5,634 nucleotides of DNA from Actinomycetota bacterium (lineage in GTDB: Bacteria > Actinomycetota > Acidimicrobiia > IMCC26256 > PALSA-610). The DNA lies in contig SXJQ01000231.1 of the NCBI GenBank assembly GCA_005779345.1, positions 1 through 5,634 of the forward strand, written 5' to 3'. A program made the position numbers and the translations under genes. Numbering within the stretch: the stretch's first letter is position 1; each line of letters begins with the position of its first letter. The notes below the pieces were generated by a model. The model ran no database searches. It saw only the letters and a program-made list of their open reading frames with translations, and had not been told where the DNA came from. Shown here piece after piece: positions 1 through 5,110 of this stretch.

Positions 1-901
1 GCATCGTGACCCCGTGGAGCTCGACGTCGCGGGTGAGGGTTCGCGCGAGCATCTGGCTCGACGCGTCGTAGCGCGTCGTCTCCTCGACGACGCCGGCGAC
101 GAGCGTCGGGTCGGAGTCGAGCAAGGCGCGCTGCGTCGGGTTCTGATCGAGGTGATACGCCATGTGCCCGATCAGCTTCGGCGTCGTCTCGTTGCCGGCG
201 CTCGCGAGCAACACGCAGAAGCCGGCGACGTCAAGGTCGCTCAATCGCTCGCCGTCGATCTCCGCTTCGAGCAATGCCGAGATCATGTCGTCGTCGGGGT
301 GCGTGCGCTTGTCGGCGATCAGTGCATAGAAGTACGAGCCCATCTTGGCCATCGCCCCGGCGCCGGCGTACTTCCCCGGCGCAAACTCCGCGTCGCCCGG
401 CGCCGGCGCGTCGGCATCGAGCTCGAGCATCTGGTCGGCCCACCCACGGAGCCGATCGTGGTCGGCGCCGGGAACCCCGACCATGGTGGAGATGACGTCC
501 ATCGGCAGCTTGGCGGCGAAGTCGCCGATCAGGTCGCACTCGGTCCGCTCCGCCAGTGTGGCGAGCCACTTGCGGGTCAACTCGCGCACCATCGGCTCCA
601 TCGCGGCGACGCGCATCGGCGTGAAGGTGCGAGCGACGAGTTTGCGGTAGCCGGTGTGCCGGGGCGGGTCCATCTCGATCAGTTGCGGCGGATCGGAGGT
701 CCCGAGGAACAGCGAGATGCCCTGCGCCGATGAGAAGATCAGCGGCTCGTGCACCGCGTTCCACACGTCGTCGAACCGACTCAGCGCGTAGAGATCGAGG
801 CGTTCGTTGTACGCGACCGGTGTCTCGTCGCGCATCCGCTGGTATGAGGGATACGGGTTCTCGAGAAAGTCGTGATCGAACGGGTCGTACGTCGTGGTCA
901 C
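1..901 (-). CDS. Cytochrome P450, N-terminal 300 residues (3' end outside window)
   Basis: Haem-thiolate monooxygenase of the soluble bacterial type; it would insert one oxygen atom into a hydrophobic substrate using electrons from ferredoxin and a reductase. The minus-strand frame is open from GTG at 901 to the window edge. Visible landmarks are the N-terminal DPFDHDFLENPYPSY stretch (residues 6-20), the C-helix signature DPPRHTGYRKLV (78-89), the I-helix oxygen-activation motif AGNETT (235-240) and the K-helix ExxR as E274-T-T-R277. There is no signal peptide or membrane anchor, so it should be cytosolic. The haem-ligand Cys loop is not in the window; bacterial P450s are usually about 400-430 residues, so roughly a quarter is missing. 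The GTG start is chosen because the P450 homology begins immediately after it and a -10-like element lies six bases upstream. It is divergent from the crotonase pair, suggesting a shared pathway. The family (CYP number) and substrate cannot be assigned. Confidence 0.95.
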   Translation of the reverse strand, partial: MTTTYDPFDHDFLENPYPSYQRMRDETPVAYNERLDLYALSRFDDVWNAVHEPLIFSSAQGISLFLGTSDPPQLIEMDPPRHTGYRKLVARTFTPMRVAAMEPMVRELTRKWLATLAERTECDLIGDFAAKLPMDVISTMVGVPGADHDRLRGWADQMLELDADAPAPGDAEFAPGKYAGAGAMAKMGSYFYALIADKRTHPDDDMISALLEAEIDGERLSDLDVAGFCVLLASAGNETTPKLIGHMAYHLDQNPTQRALLDSDPTLVAGVVEETTRYDASSQMLARTLTRDVELHGVTM

Positions 902-913
902 GCGCGCATTCTC
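902..913 (-). promoter_or_regulatory. Putative leaderless -10 element for the P450 gene
   Basis: On the minus strand GAGAAT (913-908) is followed by six bases and then the GTG start at 901. This is the spacing expected if transcription begins at the start codon. It matches the actinobacterial -10 consensus TANNNT at its A and final T but not the first T. I see no Shine-Dalgarno sequence and no convincing -35 box. Confidence 0.5.
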
Positions 914-943
914 GGCGCGCGACCGGCTCGCAGGCGAATGCGC
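904..943. repeat. 8-bp inverted repeat in the divergent promoter region
   Basis: GCGCATTC at 904-911 is the exact reverse complement of GAATGCGC at 936-943. The arms are separated by 24 bp and their centres are 32 bp apart, about three helical turns. The left arm overlaps the P450 -10 element. The geometry suits a dimeric regulator or two cooperating dimers acting on the divergent promoters, but in GC-rich DNA the match could be accidental. Confidence 0.4.
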
Positions 944-951
944 CGGCGAAT
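933..951 (+). repeat. GGCGAAT direct repeat, 12-bp period
   Basis: GGCGAAT occurs at 933-939 and again at 945-951. The second copy ends on the first base of the -10 element of the downstream crotonase gene. Spaced direct repeats next to a promoter can be regulator-binding half-sites; the regulator is unknown. Confidence 0.4.
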
Positions 952-962
952 AGCCTGCGCCC
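951..962 (+). promoter_or_regulatory. Putative leaderless -10 element for the first crotonase gene
   Basis: TAGCCT (951-956) fits the TANNNT -10 consensus and is followed by exactly six bases before GTG at 963. That puts the transcription start on the start codon. No Shine-Dalgarno sequence precedes the gene, which is consistent with a leaderless mRNA. Confidence 0.6.
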
Positions 963-1811
963 GTGAGCCACGACGGCCCCGGCGACGATACCGCGACACT
1001 CGGCTCGGCAGCGGGCGACTACACCGACCGGACCGGACTCGGCCTTCGCCTCGACGGGCCGGTGCTGCACATCACGATCGATCGACCGGAGCGCCGCAAT
1101 GCGCTGACCGACGGGATGATCGACGACCTCATCGAGGTGCTCGAAGCGGCGAACGAAGACGAGCGCGTGCGAGCGATCGTCCTCACCGGCACCGGCAACG
1201 ACTTCTGCACCGGCTTCGACCTCGGCGGTCGCGGTGGAGCGAAGCTCCGCACCGGAGCGACGCAACGCCGGCTGCCCACGCACGCCCATCGTCTCGTCTC
1301 ACTCGTCGCGACGATCCAGGTTCCCGTCGTCGCCGCGGTGCGCGGCTTCGCCGCCGGGATCGGACTGCACCTCGCCCTCGCCGCCGACTTCTGCGTCGTC
1401 GCCGACGACGCGCGGCTGTGGGAACCCTTCGTCGCCCGCGGCTTCACGCCCGACTCCGGCGCGACCTGGCTCCTCCCGCGGCTCATCGGAGTCGCGCGCG
1501 CCAAGCAGATGCTGCTCCTCGGCGATGAAATCGACGGCGTGACCGCAGAGCGATGGGGCCTCGTCGCGCGCTCCGTCTCCGCGCCTGAGGTCGCGGCAAC
1601 CGCCGACGCGCTCGCCGGACGCCTCGCCTCCGGACCCACCGTCGCGCTCGGGCTCACCAAGACCTTGCTGCACGAGGGTCAGAACGCATCGTTCGACGCG
1701 CACCTCGCACGCGAAGCCCTCGCGCTCGAACTGTCGAGTCGCAGCGACGACTTCAAGGCAGGTATGCGCGCCCTCGCCGAGAAGCGTGCGCCCGACTTCA
1801 CCGGGCGATGA
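963..1811 (+). CDS. Enoyl-CoA hydratase/isomerase (crotonase) family protein
   Basis: Crotonase-fold enzyme of 282 residues acting on an acyl-CoA thioester, presumably cytosolic. A 25-residue acidic N-terminal extension precedes the fold. The CoA-binding start is ITIDRPERRNALTD (37-50). The oxyanion-hole segments are DFCTGFDL (80-87) and VRGFAAGIGLHLALAAD (126-142), followed by a PDSGATWLLPRLIG motif (163-176) of the kind seen in PaaG-like and isomerase members. By hand alignment with rat mitochondrial hydratase, Glu144 corresponds to His136 and Glu164 to Phe156, with Glu154 two residues earlier. Both canonical hydratase acids therefore appear absent; isomerase or other crotonase chemistry is more likely than simple hydration. 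D164 is a candidate acid/base. The stop overlaps the next gene's ATG in ATGA, implying translational coupling. The GTG start is supported by the -10 six bases upstream. Confidence 0.9.
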   Translation: MSHDGPGDDTATLGSAAGDYTDRTGLGLRLDGPVLHITIDRPERRNALTDGMIDDLIEVLEAANEDERVRAIVLTGTGNDFCTGFDLGGRGGAKLRTGATQRRLPTHAHRLVSLVATIQVPVVAAVRGFAAGIGLHLALAADFCVVADDARLWEPFVARGFTPDSGATWLLPRLIGVARAKQMLLLGDEIDGVTAERWGLVARSVSAPEVAATADALAGRLASGPTVALGLTKTLLHEGQNASFDAHLAREALALELSSRSDDFKAGMRALAEKRAPDFTGR

Positions 1812-2617
1812 CCGACTTCACGCGCGTCGAGGTCCGACGCGACGGCCCCGTCGGATGGTTGATCTTCGACCGACCCGAGGTCGGCAACGCAATGGACGCG
1901 ACGATGTTCGACGAACTCGAAGCCGCCTGGCTCGAGCTCGACGCCGACCCGGCGGTGCGCGTGATCGTCAACACCGGCAACGGCGCGGCGTTCCAGACCG
2001 GACTCGACGTCATCGCCCTCGCCCACGACCGCGCCGCGCTGCGGGAGCACTCCCGGCGGACCCGCGACGCCGCACTCCGGTTCACCGCCTGGCACCTCCG
2101 GGTCTGGAAGCCGGTGATCGCCGCGGTCAACGGGGTGTGCGCGGGAGGGGGTCTTCACTTCGTCGCAGACGCCGACGTGCGGATCGCCGCCGACACCGCC
2201 ACCTTCGTCGACCCGCACGTCTCGATCGGCCAGGTCGTCGCGTTCGAGGGGATCGCGCTCGCCCGTCAGTCACCGATGGAGACGATCCTGCGAATGGCCC
2301 TCGTCGGTCGCCACGAACGGATCGACGCCGAACGTGCGCGCCAACTCGGCATCGTCGGGGAGGTCGTCGCCGGACCCGCGCTCCGCGAGCGGGCCCAAGC
2401 GCTCGGCGAGACGATCGCTCGCAACTCCCCCACTGCGATGGCGCTGTCGAAACAGGCGTTGTGGGCCGCGTTCGAGACCGGGTTGACCGCGGCGTGTCGG
2501 GCCGGGGCGCAACAGTTGGTGGCGATGTGGGGGCATCCCGATCAAGACGAAGGTCCGCGCGCGTTCGCCGAACGCCGACCGGCCCGATGGGAGCCGCTCG
2601 ACCGCGACCGGCTCTGA
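1808..2617 (+). CDS. Enoyl-CoA hydratase/isomerase (crotonase) family protein, second copy
   Basis: A 269-residue crotonase-superfamily enzyme, divergent from the preceding gene rather than a recent duplicate. The landmarks are IFDRPEVGNAMD (19-30), the first oxyanion segment AFQTGLDV (61-68), the second VNGVCAGGGLHFVADAD (107-123), and FVDPHVSIGQV (133-143) where hydratases have the second catalytic Glu. Hand alignment to rat hydratase places His117 at Glu144 and His137 at Glu164, so classical hydratase chemistry is unlikely. Hydrolysis, ring opening or isomerisation of an acyl-CoA is possible, but the substrate is unknown. The C-terminus (AFAERRPARWEP, 252-263) resembles the usual crotonase tail. 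The ATG overlaps the upstream stop by 4 bp and has no clear ribosome-binding site, so translation probably depends on coupling with the first crotonase. The two may form mixed oligomers or do consecutive steps. Confidence 0.9.
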   Translation: MTDFTRVEVRRDGPVGWLIFDRPEVGNAMDATMFDELEAAWLELDADPAVRVIVNTGNGAAFQTGLDVIALAHDRAALREHSRRTRDAALRFTAWHLRVWKPVIAAVNGVCAGGGLHFVADADVRIAADTATFVDPHVSIGQVVAFEGIALARQSPMETILRMALVGRHERIDAERARQLGIVGEVVAGPALRERAQALGETIARNSPTAMALSKQALWAAFETGLTAACRAGAQQLVAMWGHPDQDEGPRAFAERRPARWEPLDRDRL

Positions 2618-2660
2618 GCGCCGGCCCGCCCGCAGCGCCGAACCGACCCGACTCGACCTC

Positions 2661-2675
2661 CCCATCGGCCGAGGG
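2661..2675. promoter_or_regulatory. Imperfect palindrome upstream of the ligase promoter
   Basis: TCGGCCGA (2665-2672) is a perfect 8-bp palindrome. It is extended by CCC (2661-2663) and GGG (2673-2675) if A2664 is left unpaired. It lies about 26-40 bases before the predicted transcription start at 2701, where a -35 box would sit, so it is a candidate operator. No U-tract follows, so it does not look like a terminator. Confidence 0.3.
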
Positions 2676-2688
2676 ATTCGGTCGCGGA

Positions 2689-2700
2689 TATGGTCGGAAG
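2689..2700 (+). promoter_or_regulatory. Putative -10 element upstream of leader ORF and acyl-CoA ligase
   Basis: TATGGT (2689-2694) matches TANNNT and is followed by exactly six bases (2695-2700) and an ATG at 2701. The spacing equals that of the other promoters in this window and predicts that transcription starts on that ATG, not at the ligase start 41 bases further on. No -35 box is recognisable. Confidence 0.55.
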
Positions 2701-2712
2701 ATGCGTCGGAAG
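2693..2712 (+). repeat. GTCGGAAG direct repeat, 12-bp period, over the predicted transcription start
   Basis: GTCGGAAG occurs at 2693-2700 and 2705-2712. The first copy runs from the end of the -10 element to the predicted start; the second lies within the first codons of the leader ORF. The 12-bp period equals that of the GGCGAAT repeat in the divergent promoter, although the motif differs. It could be an operator or chance. Confidence 0.4.
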
Positions 2713-2745
2713 CGTTGCGGGGCGAATCGAAGGCGGGCGCGGTGA
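2701..2745 (+). CDS. Possible 14-codon leaderless Arg-rich leader peptide
   Basis: ATG at 2701, six bases after a TANNNT -10 element, opens a 14-codon frame (MRRKRCGANRRRAR) that ends at TGA 2743-2745. The stop overlaps the GTG start of the acyl-CoA ligase as GTGA, the arrangement expected for translational coupling. Seven of the 14 residues are Arg, encoded by CGT, CGG, CGA and AGG but never by CGC, the codon that usually dominates in GC-rich genomes. This could slow ribosomes, as in attenuation leaders, or could mean the frame is not under protein-coding selection. Leaderless short ORFs upstream of genes are known in mycobacteria. No homologue is recognised; the claim rests on promoter spacing and overlap. 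Confidence 0.4.
   Translation: MRRKRCGANRRRAR
2729..2733 (+). promoter_or_regulatory. Weak Shine-Dalgarno for the ligase GTG start
   Basis: GAAGG lies eight bases before GTG 2742, an acceptable spacing. It supports that start over the in-frame TTG at 2715, which has no ribosome-binding site and would add only nine non-conserved residues. The site falls inside the putative leader ORF, so leader translation would pass over it. Confidence 0.45.
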
Positions 2746-4379
2746 CTGCCGCGCCCCGGGCTGCCGACGACGTGCGCGGCGACCTCGAGTTCGGGACCAC
2801 ACCGCGCCTCGTGCGCATCGCCGCCGAACGGCACGGCAGCGCCGAGGCCTTCGTCGACGCGAGCGACGACACGACGATCACCTACACCGACTTCGCCGCG
2901 CGCGTGCTCGATGCCGCCCGGGGTTTCATCGCCGCGGGCGTCGAACCCGGCGATCGCGTGGCGATCTGGGCACCGAACGTCTGGGAGTGGCCGGTCGTCG
3001 CCCTCGGAGCGCACAGCGCCGGCGCGATCGTCGTCCCGCTCAACACCCGATTCAAGGGAGCCGAGGCCGCGTACGTGCTGCGGCGCAGCGGCGCCCGGGT
3101 GCTCGCCACGGTCACGGAGTTCCTCGACACCGACTACGTCGCGCTCCTCCGCGCCGCGGTCGATCCGGCGCGCGAGTTGGTCGACCTCTCGACCATCGTC
3201 GTGCTGCGCGGTAACGCTCCCGACGGAACCACCACCTTCGCCGACTTCATCGCGGCCGGCGGCTCGGTCGATCGAGACGTCGCTGTGGCACGCGCCGAGG
3301 CTGTCCGGCCCGACGACGTCAGCGACATCTTGTTCACGTCGGGAACGACCGGCCATCCGAAGGGTGTCCGCACAACGCACGCGCAGAACCTCCGTGCGTT
3401 CCGCACCTGGGCCGATGTCGTCGGCGCTCGCGCCGGCGATCGGTACCTCGTCGTCAACCCCTTCTTCCACGCGTTCGGTTACAAGGCCGGCATCCTCGCC
3501 TCCCTGATGCACGGCTGCACCCTGCTGCCGCACGCCGTCTTCGACGCCGAACAGGTGCTCGAGCGGATTCCGCGCGACCGGATCTCGTTCCTTCCCGGAC
3601 CGCCCGCGTTGTTCCAGACGATCCTCGCCCGCGACGACCTCGACCGATTCGATCTCTCCACGCTCCGTCTCTCGGTCACCGGCGCGGCGGCGATCCCGGT
3701 CTCGATGATCGTCGAGATGCGCGACCGCCTCGGCTTCGAGACGATCGTCACCGGATATGGCCTGACCGAGGTATGCGGGATCGCGACGATGTGCCGGCAC
3801 GACGACGACCCCGAGACGATCGCCACGACCTCCGGTCGGGCGATCCCCGGCGTCGACGTCCGGTGTGTCGACGAAGCCGGCCGCGAGGTTCCGCGCAACG
3901 AGCCCGGCGAGATCGTGATCCGCGGATACAACGTGATGCTCGGCTATCTCGACGACGATGCCGAGACGAAGGCCACGATCGACGACGACGGCTGGCTGCA
4001 CAGTGGCGACATCGGCACGATGGACGAACGCGGCTACATCAAGATCACCGACCGCACCAAGGACATGTTCATCGTCGGCGGATTCAACGCGTATCCGGCC
4101 GAGATCGAGGCGATGATGCGCGAGCATCCCGCGGTCGCCGCAGCGGCGGTGGTCGGTGTCCCCGACGACCGTCTCGGCGAGGTCGGCTGGGCATATGTCG
4201 TGCTCCGCGACGGCGTCGCCGCGACGTCCGACGAGATCATCGCGTGGTGTCGCGACCAGATGGCGAACTACAAGGCGCCGCGCCGCATCGAGATCGTCGA
4301 CGCGCTCCCGTTGAACGCCACCGGCAAGGTCCTCAAGTACGAGTTGCGCGATCGCGCCCGAACGATTCTGGGGAAATGA
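2742..4379 (+). CDS. Acyl-CoA ligase (FadD3-like, ANL adenylate-forming family)
   Basis: ATP-dependent ligase that activates a carboxylate to an acyl-adenylate and then a CoA thioester; 545 residues from the GTG, cytosolic, with no signal peptide. All core motifs are present: P-loop FTSGTTGHPKG (198-208), NPFFHAFGYKAG (239-250), TGYGLTE (337-343), the ribose-binding Asp in HSGD (D423), the hinge region RTKDMFIVGGFNAYPAEIE (438-456) and the catalytic Lys529 in NATGK. The NPFFHAFGYKAG segment and the IIAWCRDQMANYKAPRR tail (499-515) recall actinobacterial FadD3, the ligase for the steroid C/D-ring propionate HIP. However, none of the usual HIP-degradation neighbours is visible, so the substrate is open. 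The start is GTG at 2742; an in-frame TTG at 2715 is less likely. Its start overlaps the stop of a small leader ORF, and its stop overlaps the next gene by 4 bp. It probably supplies CoA thioesters to the upstream crotonases. Confidence 0.93.
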   Translation: MTAAPRAADDVRGDLEFGTTPRLVRIAAERHGSAEAFVDASDDTTITYTDFAARVLDAARGFIAAGVEPGDRVAIWAPNVWEWPVVALGAHSAGAIVVPLNTRFKGAEAAYVLRRSGARVLATVTEFLDTDYVALLRAAVDPARELVDLSTIVVLRGNAPDGTTTFADFIAAGGSVDRDVAVARAEAVRPDDVSDILFTSGTTGHPKGVRTTHAQNLRAFRTWADVVGARAGDRYLVVNPFFHAFGYKAGILASLMHGCTLLPHAVFDAEQVLERIPRDRISFLPGPPALFQTILARDDLDRFDLSTLRLSVTGAAAIPVSMIVEMRDRLGFETIVTGYGLTEVCGIATMCRHDDDPETIATTSGRAIPGVDVRCVDEAGREVPRNEPGEIVIRGYNVMLGYLDDDAETKATIDDDGWLHSGDIGTMDERGYIKITDRTKDMFIVGGFNAYPAEIEAMMREHPAVAAAAVVGVPDDRLGEVGWAYVVLRDGVAATSDEIIAWCRDQMANYKAPRRIEIVDALPLNATGKVLKYELRDRARTILGK

Positions 4380-5065
4380 TGGATCTCGCCGAGGCGCTGG
4401 CCGCCCTGGAAGCCGCCGGTACCGAGCAGCACCGGCAGATCAACCTCCGTCACGGCGTCACCGCGCCGAGCTACGGGGTGAGCGCGACCAGCCTGGCCAA
4501 CCTCGCCAAGCAGATCAAGGTCGACCACGCGCTCGCGCTCGCGCTCTGGGCCACGGGCAATCACGACGCGCGGGTGCTCGCCACCAAGATCGCGGATCCC
4601 GCGAGACTCACCGCCAAGGTCGCCGACACGTGGGCGAAGGACTGCGACAACTACCTACTTGTCGAGGCTGCGGCATCGCCCGTCGGGCGCTCCGAAATCG
4701 CGCCGAGCCGGGCCAAGGACTGGCGCGACCGCAAGGGCGAGTGGGTCGCGAGCCTCGGCTGGGCGGTCACCGCGCACCTCGCGCTGAGCGACGGCATCGA
4801 CGAGATCGAGGCGCGCGGCCTGTTGCGCCAGATCACGCGCGAGATCCACGACCGACCCAATCGGGTTCGGCACGAGATGAACGGCGTCGTGATCGCGATC
4901 GGCACCGGCATTCCCGACTGTCGCCAAGCTGCGCTCGCGGCCGCCGACGACATCGGAACGATCGATGTCGACCACGGCGAGACCGGCTGCAAGACCCCCG
5001 ACGCGTACGAGTACATCGAAAAGACCGTGAAGCACCGGGCCCAGACCCGCACGCGGCGCAGGTAG
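4376..5065 (+). CDS. AlkD-like HEAT-repeat protein (DNA alkylation repair family)
   Basis: A 229-residue all-helical protein of the AlkC/AlkD HEAT-like repeat family (DNA alkylation repair, Pfam PF08713), whose best-studied member excises N3- and N7-alkylpurines. The recognisable blocks are GVSATSLANLAKQIKVDHALALALWATGNHDARVLAT (34-70), DTWAKDCDNYLL (84-95), NRVRHEMNGVVIAIG (162-176) and the C-terminal VDHGETGCKTPDAYEYIEK (198-216) typical of one bacterial subgroup. Ungapped hand alignment to Bacillus cereus AlkD puts Asp91 at catalytic Asp113 but Ala87 at Trp109 and Ser126 at Arg148, so glycosylase activity is uncertain. Two adjacent ATGs are possible: 4376 overlaps the ligase stop as ATGA, while 4379 is better spaced (four bases) from GGGGA at 4370-4374. 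Co-translation with the ligase is likely. Membership of the family is secure; the enzymatic role is not. Confidence 0.85.
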   Translation: MMDLAEALAALEAAGTEQHRQINLRHGVTAPSYGVSATSLANLAKQIKVDHALALALWATGNHDARVLATKIADPARLTAKVADTWAKDCDNYLLVEAAASPVGRSEIAPSRAKDWRDRKGEWVASLGWAVTAHLALSDGIDEIEARGLLRQITREIHDRPNRVRHEMNGVVIAIGTGIPDCRQAALAAADDIGTIDVDHGETGCKTPDAYEYIEKTVKHRAQTRTRRR

Positions 5066-5098
5066 CGACCGTTTCGACCGAGCACCTGACTGCGGCGA

Positions 5099-5110
5099 TA
5101 CCGTGACCGC
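5099..5110 (+). promoter_or_regulatory. Putative leaderless -10 element for fumarase
   Basis: TACCGT (5099-5104) matches TANNNT and is followed by exactly six bases before ATG 5111. No Shine-Dalgarno sequence precedes the ATG. This suggests the fumarase has its own promoter within the 45-bp gap after the AlkD-like gene, where no terminator hairpin is visible. Confidence 0.55.

Noticed and set aside
14..733. Plus-strand open frame opposite the P450
   Set aside because: It is antisense to conserved P450 codons and its product has no family motif.
231..1289. Minus-strand open frame crossing the P450, the divergent promoter and the first crotonase
   Set aside because: The true P450 lies in a different minus frame with all family motifs; this one is compositionally random and runs through a promoter region.
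2618..2640. Possible terminator after the second crotonase
   Set aside because: The stretch is GC-rich with short GCGC/GGCG complementarity, but no stable stem-loop of useful length and no T-run is present.
2618..2741. KstR or KstR2 operator before the FadD3-like ligase
   Set aside because: No recognisable match to the palindromic KstR/KstR2 motifs I know was seen here or in 902-962.
2127..4127. Long minus-strand open frame opposite the second crotonase and the ligase
   Set aside because: Its translation is low-complexity Arg/Asp/Gly/Val-rich with no recognisable motif. It spans two well-supported plus-strand genes and their promoter, a common artefact of third-position GC bias.
5072..5078. 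TTTCGAC as a -35 box for fumarase
   Set aside because: The gap to the -10 is 20-21 bases, too long for a standard sigma-70-type promoter, and the match to TTGAC is partial.
5066..5098. Terminator between the AlkD-like gene and fumarase
   Set aside because: No inverted repeat followed by T residues; readthrough into fumarase cannot be excluded.
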